DNA of 64,000 nt, taken from assembly GCF_001598435.1 (NCBI RefSeq), contig NZ_BCYY01000002.1, positions 1 through 64,000 of the forward strand. Direction: 5' to 3'. Each line of letters opens with the position of its first letter. The first letter of the stretch is position 1. The notes beneath the pieces were generated by a model. That model had not been told where the DNA came from and ran no database searches. It was given only the letters and a program-made list of their open reading frames with translations. The position numbers and the translations under genes were made by a program. Of the stretch, positions 7,570-15,279 are shown one piece after another. The DNA is from Sphingomonas pituitosa NBRC 102491 (GTDB lineage: Bacteria; Pseudomonadota; Alphaproteobacteria; Sphingomonadales; Sphingomonadaceae).

Positions 7570-8475
7570 TCACCAGAAGATGCCGTAGATCACGTCGACG
7601 ACTTCGCCGGTATCGACGTCCACCAGCAGCGCATCGTCGTAATAGCGGACCCAGCGATACGGTCCCCAGACCTCCGGAAGGCGGTAGGAATAAGGATTGC
7701 CGATCCAATATTGCTGCGCGAACAGGAAACTGTCGAGCCGGTAGCCGATCGAGAACCGGCGGTATCCGTAGTTCCAGCGCGCCGGCGGGTAATAGCGCGG
7801 CAGGCGGTACAGGCTGCGGTTATAGTCGCGATAGCCGCGCCAGTCATAGCGGTGGTCGTTCCGCCAGCCATTGTTCCACACACCGCGGTCGCCTCGCCAC
7901 CGATCGCCGCGATCCCAGTCACGGCGATCGTTCCAGCGACGATCCCCATCGCGACGTCCCCAGTCGCGGCCGCTGTTCCACTGGGTACGCGAACGATCGT
8001 CCGTGCGCCTGTCCTGCCAGGACTGCGGGCTGCGCACATCGCCGCGGTTTTGCCAATCGGGTCGCTGTCCGCCGCGCCAGTCACGCTGCGGCTGGACGGG
8101 GGCGGGGGTGCCCTGCGGCTGCTGAAAGGCCGGCCGGGGCTGGCCTTCGGGCCGGCGCCAGTCGCCGCGATCCATCGCCTGCGGAGCGCCCTGCGGGCGT
8201 TGCCAGCCGGGATTGCCCTGCGGTCGCTGCGCCGCGCCGCCATCCTGTGCCTGCGGCACCCCTTGCGGACGCTGCCAGCCCTGGCCGCCCTGCGGCCGCT
8301 GCCAGTTGCCGCGATCCTGCCCTTGTGCCTGGCCGCCACCCCAGCGCTGTCCGTCGCCGCGCGGTCCCTCGGGCCGGCTCCAGCCGCCGCGATGCTCGCC
8401 ACGCTCCTGCGCGAGCGCGGCGGCGGGAACCAGCGCGGTTGCGGCGGCGATTGCCGCCAACAGCATCCTCTTCAT
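7570..8475 (-). CDS. RcnB-like periplasmic protein with Gln/Arg/Trp-rich repeats
   Basis: Exported protein of about 301 residues. Seen: a signal peptide (KRMLLAAIAAATALVPAAALAQ); a long low-complexity region with two tandem units of about 24 residues built on 'GWQRPQG(V/A)PQA(Q/M)D'; a charged tract of W/R/D dipeptides ('RRWNDRRDWDRGDRWRGD'); and a C-terminal RcnB-type domain ending 'LLVDVDTGEVVDVIYGIFW'. RcnB family members take part in nickel/cobalt homeostasis in enterobacteria, but sphingomonads carry many such paralogues of unknown role. The ATG at 8475 has GGAGAA 7 bases upstream. Confidence 0.8.
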   Translation of the reverse strand: MKRMLLAAIAAATALVPAAALAQERGEHRGGWSRPEGPRGDGQRWGGGQAQGQDRGNWQRPQGGQGWQRPQGVPQAQDGGAAQRPQGNPGWQRPQGAPQAMDRGDWRRPEGQPRPAFQQPQGTPAPVQPQRDWRGGQRPDWQNRGDVRSPQSWQDRRTDDRSRTQWNSGRDWGRRDGDRRWNDRRDWDRGDRWRGDRGVWNNGWRNDHRYDWRGYRDYNRSLYRLPRYYPPARWNYGYRRFSIGYRLDSFLFAQQYWIGNPYSYRLPEVWGPYRWVRYYDDALLVDVDTGEVVDVIYGIFW

Positions 8476-8582
8476 CGAACCATTCTCCGGTGGCAGCAGC
8501 GAAGTCGCCCTGCCGATGCTGCTCTGATACGCGCGAAAGGCTGAGCCGGTTCTGAACTGCCCCGTCAGCCGATTGAAAGCTT

Positions 8583-9056
8583 TCATCCACCTTCCGCAGG
8601 GTCGCCGCGGGCGATGCGGGCCGCGTCCTGGATCGCGGCGACCAGTCGCGGATAGATCCCGCAGCGGCAGATATTGGGAATGCCCTGGCGAATGTCTTCC
8701 TCGGACGGGTTGCGATTGGTGCGGATCAGTACCGACGCCGCCATCACCATGCCGGGAATGCAATAGCCGCACTGGACGAGGTTGGCGGCAAGGAAGGCCT
8801 GCTGCACCGGGTGGCTGCGATCGGGCGACAGGCCTTCGATGGTGGTGACGAAGGTCCCCTCGATCGCGCCGATCGTCTCGCGGCAGGCGAGCCGCGCCGC
8901 CCCGTCGATGTCGACCGTGCACGCGCCGCAATCGCCGGTGCCGCAGCCATATTTGGTGCCGGTGAGGTTCGAGGCGTCGCGCAGCGCCCAGAGCAAAGGC
9001 GTCTGCGGATCCATGTCGTACTGGACCGGCTGGTTGTTGACGGTGAACCGAGTCAT
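8583..9056 (-). CDS. [2Fe-2S] small subunit of a xanthine-oxidase-family dehydrogenase
   Basis: Electron-transfer subunit of 157 residues, like isoquinoline 1-oxidoreductase alpha subunit (IorA) or the small subunits of aldehyde dehydrogenases of the molybdenum hydroxylase family. Seen: a plant-type ferredoxin cluster 'CGTGDCGAC' plus a later Cys near 'RLAC', and a second helical [2Fe-2S] domain with 'QCGYCIPGM' and 'NICRCGIYPR'. These subunits normally sit beside a large molybdopterin subunit. Here the downstream neighbour is the RcnB-like gene and the upstream neighbour is a divergent dioxygenase, so it is an orphan in this window. Confidence 0.9.
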   Translation of the reverse strand: MTRFTVNNQPVQYDMDPQTPLLWALRDASNLTGTKYGCGTGDCGACTVDIDGAARLACRETIGAIEGTFVTTIEGLSPDRSHPVQQAFLAANLVQCGYCIPGMVMAASVLIRTNRNPSEEDIRQGIPNICRCGIYPRLVAAIQDAARIARGDPAEGG

Positions 9057-9134
9057 GGCGGCGACCCTAGCGGGAAACGACGGGTTTCCGAAACCGGCAT
9101 TGTCGTGGGCGGCGGCGCGAGCGACATTCCGGCC

Positions 9135-9944
9135 ATGACCTTACCCGCGCTCTTCCTCCCCCATGGCGGCGGCCCCTGCTTCTTCATGGACCCCGCCGGC
9201 GGCCCGCCCGATCCGATTTGGCAGCCGATGCAGGCCTATCTCGCCGGGCTGATCGGCAGCCTGTCCGAACACCCGCGCGCCATCCTGCTCGTCTCGGGCC
9301 ATTGGGAAGAGCATGACGTTACGGTGCATGTCGGAGATGGTCAGCCGCTGCTGTTCGATTATTACGGCTTTCCCGAGCACACCTACCACCTGCGCTGGGA
9401 CGCGCCCGGCGCGCCGGACATTGCGATGCGCGCCAAGGCATTGCTCGACGCAGCCGGCTTCGCCACCGGCGTCGAGCGCGAGCGCGGCTGGGACCACGGC
9501 GTGTTCGTGCCCATGAAGGTCGCGGTGCCGGGTGCGGATATCCCGCTTGCCCAGCTGTCGCTGCGCGCGGACCTGGACCCGGCCACGCATGTAGCGATCG
9601 GCAAGGCGCTCGCCCCCTTGCGCGACGAAGGCGTGCTGATCGTCGGCTCGGGGATGAGCTTCCACAATCTCCGCGCCCGTGGGCCGCAGGTGACGCCCTA
9701 TGCCGATGCGTGGGACGATGCGCTCGTCGCGGCGGCTACCGATCCTGACCGAGCACGACGAGAGCAGCGGATCGTCGCCTGGCGCGAGTTGCCCTATGCC
9801 GAGTTCGCTCATCCCCGCGAGGAGCATCTTCTGCCGCTGATGGTGGCGATGGGCGCGGGCGGCGAGGGCGGCGAGGGCCCTGCAGTCTGCGATTACCGCG
9901 ACCATGTGTTCGGCTGGGCAGTGAGCGGCTTCCGGTTTGGGTAA
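9135..9944 (+). CDS. DODA/LigB-type ring-opening dioxygenase
   Basis: Predicted class III extradiol dioxygenase of 269 residues, close to YgiD and plant DOPA 4,5-dioxygenase. Metal-ligand regions seen: 'LPHGGGPCFF' near the N-terminus, 'SGHWEE' (near residue 58), 'GWDHGVFVPM' (near 124) and 'REEHLLPLMVA' (near 235). The family binds Zn or Fe(II) and opens catechols; the substrate here is unknown. The start is the ATG at 9135 ('MTLPALFLPHGG'), matching the family N-terminus; longer readings overlap the divergent [2Fe-2S] gene and are not credible. Confidence 0.88.
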   Translation: MTLPALFLPHGGGPCFFMDPAGGPPDPIWQPMQAYLAGLIGSLSEHPRAILLVSGHWEEHDVTVHVGDGQPLLFDYYGFPEHTYHLRWDAPGAPDIAMRAKALLDAAGFATGVERERGWDHGVFVPMKVAVPGADIPLAQLSLRADLDPATHVAIGKALAPLRDEGVLIVGSGMSFHNLRARGPQVTPYADAWDDALVAAATDPDRARREQRIVAWRELPYAEFAHPREEHLLPLMVAMGAGGEGGEGPAVCDYRDHVFGWAVSGFRFG

Positions 9945-9965
9945 ATGACCGAGTGCCTGGCGCTG

Positions 9966-10307
9966 CTACTTGGTCAGCCATACCTCTGAGACAGCACCAT
10001 CGCACTTCGCGATATGAAGCGAAAGTTGACCGCCGCCGTGCGTGATGCGCATCTCACCATTCGGCAGCTTCTCTGGCGGTCGCGAGCGATACACGGACCA
10101 GTAGGATCCATGATCGACGGCCTTCACGGCCGGAAAACCATGCTTGTCCGGTTTGATGCTGAAGTCGTCAGCGATGGCCGTGTAGATCGCCCTCGCTGTC
10201 GCGGCGCTTTTCACAAGCGGTTCACCGGGTTTGCCCCATCGTTGCGGGCACATCACAGGTTCTGGGTTAGGCAGCCAGACCGCGACAATCAGCATCGGCA
10301 AGATCAT
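9966..10307 (-). CDS. Small protein with NTF2-like (YbbC/YhhH-type) fold
   Basis: Protein of 113 residues with a hydrophobic N-terminus ('MILPMLIVAVWLP') that may be a signal peptide or anchor. The body ('ATARAIYTAIADDFSIKP', 'WSVYRSRPPEKLPNGEMR', 'THGGGQLSLHIAKCDGAV') resembles NTF2-fold proteins found as polymorphic-toxin immunity proteins and as free-standing exported proteins. No toxin gene is adjacent. The ATG at 10307 has AGAGG 5 bases upstream. Its GC content is visibly lower than that of its neighbours. Confidence 0.6.
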   Translation of the reverse strand: MILPMLIVAVWLPNPEPVMCPQRWGKPGEPLVKSAATARAIYTAIADDFSIKPDKHGFPAVKAVDHGSYWSVYRSRPPEKLPNGEMRITHGGGQLSLHIAKCDGAVSEVWLTK

Positions 10308-10396
10308 AGGAACCTCTCGTTACCCAGCCTGAAAGTTGCACGCCCAGCGCCTCTCAGCAACTCAGGCGTATGACGCCTGCCGATTACGCCTACAGT

Positions 10397-11158
10397 CTAG
10401 TCCCGCCAGCTGCGATCGATGCGATCCACCAGCCGCACCATCGCCGCGAAGTCCGCAGCACCTGGGCCGCCGGGCACCTGCGCCATGTGCACGTCGCGCT
10501 GGTGGACGGCGACGACCTCGGGCGAAATCTCGATCGGCTGGCCCATGCTCATCGTCGCGACCTGGATCTCGCAGGCGCGCTGCAGCGCCCAGTGCTTGAC
10601 GAACGCCTCGGGCAGCGTGCGCCCCATGGCGAGGATGCCGTGATTGCGCAGCAGCATCATGCGCTTGTCGCCGAGATGGGCGAGCAGCCGTTCGCCTTCC
10701 TCGTCGCGTACGGTGACGCCTTCGAAATCATGGTAGGCGATCTGACCGATGAAGTTGCACGCGTAGAAATTGGTTGCTCGCAGCCCGCCTTCCAGCGACG
10801 CGACCGCCATGCCGGCGGTGGTGTGGCTGTGCATGATGCAGTGCGCGTCGGGCAGATGCCGGTGGAACAGCGCGTGCTGGACGAAGCCCGCGCGGTTGAC
10901 CGGATAGGGCGACTCGTCGAGCTTGTTGCCGTCGATGTCGATCTTGACGAGGTTCGAGGCCGTCACCTCGCTGAAGTGCAGCCCGAACGGGTTGATCAGG
11001 AACGCGCCTTCCTGGTCCGGCAGCTTCACCGTGATGTGGTTGTAGATCATCTCCGACCAGCCGAGCATGTCGAACACGCGGTAGCAGGCGGCGAGCTGCC
11101 GGCGCGCCTCCCACTCGGCGTCGCTGACCTGCGAAGTGGGGGCGAGCGCGGTTGCCAT
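10397..11158 (-). CDS. Class II aldolase/adducin-family protein
   Basis: Cytoplasmic protein of 253 residues of the AraD/FucA fold. Seen: 'YNHITVKLP', 'FGLHFSEVTASNLVKID' and the metal-binding histidines in 'CIMHSHTTAGMAVAS' (about 110-112) with a third in 'RNHGILAMG'. Family members cleave or epimerise sugar phosphates, but many alphaproteobacterial copies like this have no assigned substrate. It lies 64 bases downstream of the ScfR-type regulator on the same strand. The ribosome site AGAGG sits inside an inverted repeat (11161-11187). Confidence 0.88.
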   Translation of the reverse strand: MATALAPTSQVSDAEWEARRQLAACYRVFDMLGWSEMIYNHITVKLPDQEGAFLINPFGLHFSEVTASNLVKIDIDGNKLDESPYPVNRAGFVQHALFHRHLPDAHCIMHSHTTAGMAVASLEGGLRATNFYACNFIGQIAYHDFEGVTVRDEEGERLLAHLGDKRMMLLRNHGILAMGRTLPEAFVKHWALQRACEIQVATMSMGQPIEISPEVVAVHQRDVHMAQVPGGPGAADFAAMVRLVDRIDRSWRD

Positions 11159-11160
11159 GG

Positions 11161-11187
11161 AACCTCTCCGATATCTTTTTAGAGGTT
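11161..11187 (-). promoter_or_regulatory. Inverted repeat containing the aldolase-gene ribosome site
   Basis: AACCTCT (11161-11167) and AGAGGTT (11181-11187) are perfect 7-bp arms 13 bases apart. In the minus-strand transcript the 3' arm contains the AGAGG Shine-Dalgarno, only 2 bases before the ATG at 11158. A hairpin here would hide the ribosome site. Confidence 0.4.
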
Positions 11188-11222
11188 CGGGTATGCCATG
11201 AAGCGCCGGGCGCCCGCAAGCG

Positions 11223-12650
11223 TCAGCGAAAGCCGTAGGGCACGGCGCGGCGGCGATCGGGATCGATCTCGATCACCGATCCGGCGGGCGGGAAGGCGCG
11301 CTGGTCGCAGTCGAGTCGCGGGCAGATGCGGCACGATGCGCCGATCGGCGTCGCCGCGCCGCCGGTGCGCAGCGCGTCGGCATAGACGAAGTCGGCGGCG
11401 TGGGCCTCCTCGCAGCCCAGCGCCACCGCGTAGCGCCGCGGCGGGCGGGCAAAGCTGCCCGAGGGTTTCACCAGCCCCTTGGCCATCGAGACGTAGCGTG
11501 TCCCGTCGGGCATCTCGGCGAGCTGGACGAGGATGCGGTCCGGGATCGCCACCGCCTCATGGACGATCCAGAGCGGGCAGGCGCCGCCCAACGCCGCGAA
11601 CTGCAGCCGCGTCGCCGAGTGCCGCTTGGTGATGTTGCCCGCCATGTCGACGCGGCAGAAGAACATCGGCAGCCCTTGCGCGCCGGGGCGCTGGAGCGTG
11701 GAAAGCCGGTGGCAGGCCTGCTCGAAGCTCACCGCGAAACGCTGGCGGAGGCGGTCGATGTCGTGGCGCACTTCATAGGCGGCGGCGCGGAAGCGGCCAT
11801 AGGGCATCAGCAGCGCCCCCGCGGCATAATTGGCGAGCCCGACGCTCAGCAGCTCGCGCGCGGCGGGTGAGGCGAGGCCGGCGCGATCGATCACCACGCG
11901 CATTTCGTTGGCGAATTCATAGCGTACCAGTCGATGCGCGAGCAGGAAGGCGCGGCTTTCGGGCGGCAGCGCGTGATTGAGCGCCAGCGTCCGCGCGGCC
12001 TCGTCGAAGCGGCTGAGCTCGCTGCCGTCGCCTTGCGCGCCGATCACCCGCACGCCGTGCCACAGCCGCAGCCGGTCCTCGAACGCGCGGACGACATTGT
12101 CGTCGTCCAGCGCCAGCGCGTCGGCGAGCCCCTCGGCGGAACGATCGATCGCGTCGATATAGTTGCCCTCGGCCTGGAACCAGTCGCGCACTTCCTCCCA
12201 GGGCAGTGGCGCGGCGTCGCTCGAGCCGGTGTCGAACCGATCGTCGAGCACGCGCAGCTGCTCCTGGCTGCGGCGATAGGCGTCGTGCAGCGCGACCATC
12301 CGCCGCGCGAGCAACGGCTGCTGCTCGATACCGCGGCGGACATCGGCTTCGTCGATCCGGTCGGCGGCGACGCTGCTGTCGGTCGCCGCGTCGATCGCGC
12401 GGAGCAGCGCGGCGGTGCCGCCCTCGCCATTGATCTCGGCGGCCTCGACCGGAAATTCGCGGGCCAGCGCCAGCAGTACCCCGTCGGTGATCGGCCGGTC
12501 GTTATTCTCGATCTGCGAGAGGTAGGAGACGGAGATGCCCAGCCGCTGCGCCATCGCGGCCTGGGGGATGTTCAGACGGCGTCGCAGATCGCGCAGCCGA
12601 AAGCCTTCGAACAGGCGGCGGCGCGGGAGCAGGGGGGCGTGGCTGGCCAT
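11223..12650 (-). CDS. ScfR-type short-chain fatty acyl-responsive regulator (XRE family)
   Basis: Regulator of about 475 residues. Seen: an N-terminal XRE helix-turn-helix ('[20 protein letters not shown]', '[15 protein letters not shown]'), a middle ImmA/IrrE-like region in which the protease signature is degenerate ('[11 protein letters not shown]' in place of HEXXH), and a C-terminal domain with '[16 protein letters not shown]'. This layout is that of ScfR/PrpR/RamB regulators that sense propionyl- or acetyl-CoA. It is divergent from pccB, and TTTGCAA-type sites lie between them. The ATG at 12650 ('[11 protein letters not shown]') is preferred over a start at 12740 that would cover those sites. 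Confidence 0.88.
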   Translation of the reverse strand: MASHAPLLPRRRLFEGFRLRDLRRRLNIPQAAMAQRLGISVSYLSQIENNDRPITDGVLLALAREFPVEAAEINGEGGTAALLRAIDAATDSSVAADRIDEADVRRGIEQQPLLARRMVALHDAYRRSQEQLRVLDDRFDTGSSDAAPLPWEEVRDWFQAEGNYIDAIDRSAEGLADALALDDDNVVRAFEDRLRLWHGVRVIGAQGDGSELSRFDEAARTLALNHALPPESRAFLLAHRLVRYEFANEMRVVIDRAGLASPAARELLSVGLANYAAGALLMPYGRFRAAAYEVRHDIDRLRQRFAVSFEQACHRLSTLQRPGAQGLPMFFCRVDMAGNITKRHSATRLQFAALGGACPLWIVHEAVAIPDRILVQLAEMPDGTRYVSMAKGLVKPSGSFARPPRRYAVALGCEEAHAADFVYADALRTGGAATPIGASCRICPRLDCDQRAFPPAGSVIEIDPDRRRAVPYGFR

Positions 12651-12662
12651 GGGTTCGCATAG

Positions 12663-12706
12663 TCTGCAAACCTCAAGCCCGCAACTTTGCAACATTGCAT
12701 TTGCAG
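12663..12706. promoter_or_regulatory. Cluster of TTTGCAA-like sites (ScfR operator)
   Basis: Three related sites lie in the gap between the regulator and pccB: TCTGCAAA (12663-12670), TTTGCAA (12686-12692) and TTTGCAG (12700-12706), the last preceded by ATTGCA. ScfR/PrpR/RamB regulators are known to bind motifs built on TTTGCAAA. Spacing of about 14-20 bases suggests more than one dimer. The regulator probably controls both its own gene and the propionate operon. Confidence 0.55.
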
Positions 12707-12754
12707 GGCTGCCGTGGCCCGGTGCAGAAGCCGCGTCCACGGAGAGAGATGCCG

Positions 12755-14281
12755 ATGTCGTCGACGATCGAGGAACTGGAACACCGCCGTGCCGCTGCCC
12801 GCCTGGGCGGTGGCCAGAAGCGGATCGACGCGCAGCACGCCAAGGGGAAGCTGACGGCCCGCGAGCGCCTCGACGTGCTGCTCGATCAGGGCAGCTTCGA
12901 GGAGCTCGACATGTATGTCGAGCACAATTGCACCGATTTCGGCATGCAGGATCAGGTGATCCCCGGCGACGGCGTGGTCACCGGATCGGGTACGATCAAC
13001 GGCCGCCTCGTCTTCGTGTTCAGCCAGGATTTTACCGTGTTCGGCGGGTCGCTTTCGGAGCGGCACGCGCAGAAAATCTGCAAGATCATGGACATGGCGA
13101 TGAAGGTCGGCGCACCCGTGATCGGCCTCAACGACAGCGGCGGCGCGCGGATCCAGGAGGGCGTCGCCTCGCTCGGCGGCTATGCCGAGGTATTCCAGCG
13201 CAACGTGCTGGCCTCGGGCGTCGTTCCCCAGCTCAGCCTGATCATGGGGCCCTGCGCCGGCGGGGCGGTGTACAGCCCCGCAATGACGGACTTCATCTTC
13301 ATGGTGAAGGATTCGTCCTACATGTTCGTCACCGGCCCGGATGTAGTGAAGACCGTTACCAACGAGATCGTCACGCAGGAGGAGCTGGGTGGAGCGGTGA
13401 CGCATACCACGAAGTCGGGGGTCGCGGATGTGGCCTTCGAGAACGATATCGAGGCGCTGCTCGCGGCCCGCGACTTCGTGGACTTCCTTCCCGCCTCGAA
13501 CCGCGAGGTGCCGCCCGAACGCGCCAGCGACGATCCCTGGGACCGGATCGACGAGAGCCTCGACACGCTGATCCCGCCGAGCGCCAACCAGCCGTACGAC
13601 ATGCACGAGCTGATCCGGAAGACGCTCGACGAAGGCGAATTCTTCGAGCTTCAGCCAAGCCATGCCGGCAACATCCTGATCGGCTTCGGCCGGATCGAGG
13701 GGCGCACGGTCGGCGTGGTGGCGAACCAGCCGATGGTGCTGGCGGGGTGCCTCGACATCAATGCTTCCAAGAAGGCGGCGCGGTTCGTGCGCTTCTGTGA
13801 TGCGTTCGAGATTCCGATCGTCACTTTCGTCGACGTGCCGGGCTTCCTCCCGGGCGTCGGGCAGGAGCACTCGGGCATCATCAAGCACGGCGCGAAGCTG
13901 CTGTTCGCCTATGCCGAGGCGACGGTGCCGAAGATCACGGTGATCACGCGCAAGGCCTATGGCGGCGCCTATGACGTCATGGCGTCGAAGCATCTGCGCG
14001 GCGATCTCAACTATGCCTGGCCGACCGCAGAGATCGCGGTGATGGGTGCCAAGGGCGCGGTGGAGATCATCTTCCGTGGGCGTACGCCCGAGGAGATCGC
14101 CGAGCGCACCGCGGAGTATGAAGCGCGCTTCGCCAACCCGTTCGTGGCGGCGAGCAAGGGCTTTGTCGACGAGGTGATCATGCCGCACTCCACACGTCGG
14201 CGGATCGCGCTGGGTCTTCGCAAGCTGCGCAACAAGCAGCTCGAAAATCCTTGGAAGAAGCACGACAACATCCCGCTGTGA
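12755..14281 (+). CDS. pccB: Propionyl-CoA carboxylase, beta (carboxyltransferase) subunit
   Basis: Transfers the carboxyl group from carboxybiotin on PccA to propionyl-CoA, giving (S)-methylmalonyl-CoA. The protein has 508 residues, usual for the family. Seen: '[20 protein letters not shown]' and '[12 protein letters not shown]', then a second crotonase-like half with '[19 protein letters not shown]' and '[19 protein letters not shown]'. GGAGAGAG lies just upstream; either ATG 12749 or ATG 12755 could be used, and I prefer 12755 ('MSSTIEELE') for spacing and family N-terminus. It is the first gene of a propionate operon that also encodes Mce, ScpA, BioB and PccA. Confidence 0.95.
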   Translation: MSSTIEELEHRRAAARLGGGQKRIDAQHAKGKLTARERLDVLLDQGSFEELDMYVEHNCTDFGMQDQVIPGDGVVTGSGTINGRLVFVFSQDFTVFGGSLSERHAQKICKIMDMAMKVGAPVIGLNDSGGARIQEGVASLGGYAEVFQRNVLASGVVPQLSLIMGPCAGGAVYSPAMTDFIFMVKDSSYMFVTGPDVVKTVTNEIVTQEELGGAVTHTTKSGVADVAFENDIEALLAARDFVDFLPASNREVPPERASDDPWDRIDESLDTLIPPSANQPYDMHELIRKTLDEGEFFELQPSHAGNILIGFGRIEGRTVGVVANQPMVLAGCLDINASKKAARFVRFCDAFEIPIVTFVDVPGFLPGVGQEHSGIIKHGAKLLFAYAEATVPKITVITRKAYGGAYDVMASKHLRGDLNYAWPTAEIAVMGAKGAVEIIFRGRTPEEIAERTAEYEARFANPFVAASKGFVDEVIMPHSTRRRIALGLRKLRNKQLENPWKKHDNIPL

Positions 14282-14287
14282 GGGTTC

Positions 14288-14773
14288 ATGGCTAAGCTAA
14301 GTACGAAGATTGTCGGTGCAGCAGGCCAACACTTCGTTATGTACGAGCTGCTTCGCCGGAACTTTGTGGCAGCACTTACGCCGGAGGGTGTTCCAAGCGT
14401 AGATATTCTTATCTCCGATTTGGATGGTGGGAACTTGGCATCTCTTCAGGTAAAAACAGCCAGCGCCTCCAGGTCAACATGGACACTTGGGGCGAAGAAC
14501 GAAGCTTTGGTGGCAGCCCGCTTATTCTATTGTTTCGTTATGCCGCGGGATGAGGAGATGGCATCACCAGACTGCTGGATAGTGCCACGCAGCGTTGTTG
14601 CGGAGCACGTACGGGTATCGCACAGAACCTGGCTCGAGGGCCAACCGAAGCGCGGACCATCGAGGAATGATAGCGACCGTCGAGCGATGCATAAAAGCTG
14701 TGAGCCTTTAGACCGGTATCCGGTCGGGTGGCTCGATCGATACAAAGATAACTGGGAAATCCTCAGAAAATGA
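14288..14773 (+). CDS. PD-(D/E)XK-nuclease-fold-like protein inserted in the propionate operon
   Basis: Protein of 161 residues with no role known in propionate metabolism. Seen: an N-terminal helix 'AAGQHFVMYELLRRNFVAA', then 'VPSVDILISDLDG' and 'LASLQVKTA'. This helix, D-(x)n-QVKT pattern is that of PD-(D/E)XK nuclease-like proteins; the helix position often occupied by Glu is Gln here, so activity is uncertain. The rest has no recognised domain. GC is about 50% over the first 50 bases, well below pccB and mce. It begins 6 bases after pccB and its stop overlaps the mce start (ATGA), so it is transcribed and probably translated with the operon. It looks horizontally acquired. Confidence 0.6.
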   Translation: MAKLSTKIVGAAGQHFVMYELLRRNFVAALTPEGVPSVDILISDLDGGNLASLQVKTASASRSTWTLGAKNEALVAARLFYCFVMPRDEEMASPDCWIVPRSVVAEHVRVSHRTWLEGQPKRGPSRNDSDRRAMHKSCEPLDRYPVGWLDRYKDNWEILRK

Positions 14774-15189
14774 AACTCGGCCGTCTCAACCATGTCGGCG
14801 TCGCCACGCCGTCAATCGAAGCGTCGATCGCTTTCTATCGTGACGTGATGGGCGCGACGGTAATCCGGGAACCCTTTGACCTGCCGGCGCAGGGCGTGAA
14901 GGTGTGCTTCGTCGATACGCCCAACAGCCAGATCGAGCTGATCGAGCCGCTGGGTGAGGGGTCGCCGATCCATGGCTTTCTCGCCAAGAACCCGGCCGGC
15001 GGCCAGCATCATCTCTGCTACGAGGTGCCCGACATCCACGAAGCCAAGGCATGGTTCGAAGCGAAGGGCTGCAAGGTCCTCGGCGAGCCCCGCATCGGCG
15101 CGCATGGCACGCCGATCTTCTTTGTCCATCCCAAGGACATGGGCGGTATCCTGACGGAAATTATGGAGACGCCGCGTGACGCGCATTGA
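14770..15189 (+). CDS. mce: Methylmalonyl-CoA epimerase
   Basis: Interconverts (2S)- and (2R)-methylmalonyl-CoA between PccAB and ScpA. It has 139 residues of the vicinal-oxygen-chelate fold in two halves. Metal ligands are recognisable: 'LNHVGVAT' (His 7), 'QIELIEP' (Gln/Glu near 57), 'GGQHHLCYEV' (His near 81) and 'GILTEIMET' (Glu near 133). The ATG overlaps the TGA of the preceding gene. It is followed by a 90-base gap filled by a palindromic repeat before scpA. Confidence 0.95.
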   Translation: MKLGRLNHVGVATPSIEASIAFYRDVMGATVIREPFDLPAQGVKVCFVDTPNSQIELIEPLGEGSPIHGFLAKNPAGGQHHLCYEVPDIHEAKAWFEAKGCKVLGEPRIGAHGTPIFFVHPKDMGGILTEIMETPRDAH

Positions 15190-15199
15190 TCCTACCCGC

Positions 15200-15272
15200 G
15201 CTCCTGCGAAAGCAGGTGCCCAGAGCCACGGGCGATGCGCTTGCAACCCTGCGCTCCTGCTTTCGCAGGAGC
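15200..15272. repeat. REP-like palindromic element between mce and scpA
   Basis: Two inverted 17-base arms, GCTCCTGCGAAAGCAGG (15200-15216) and CCTGCTTTCGCAGGAGC (15256-15272), are perfect complements 39 bases apart. The right arm is also part of a self-complementary hairpin, GCTCCTGCTTTCGCAGGAGC (15253-15272, 8-bp stem). Repeats of this style are common between genes in sphingomonads and rhizobia. The AGGAG ribosome site for scpA (15267-15271) lies inside the right arm. Confidence 0.85.
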
Positions 15273-15279
15273 ACGTGGC

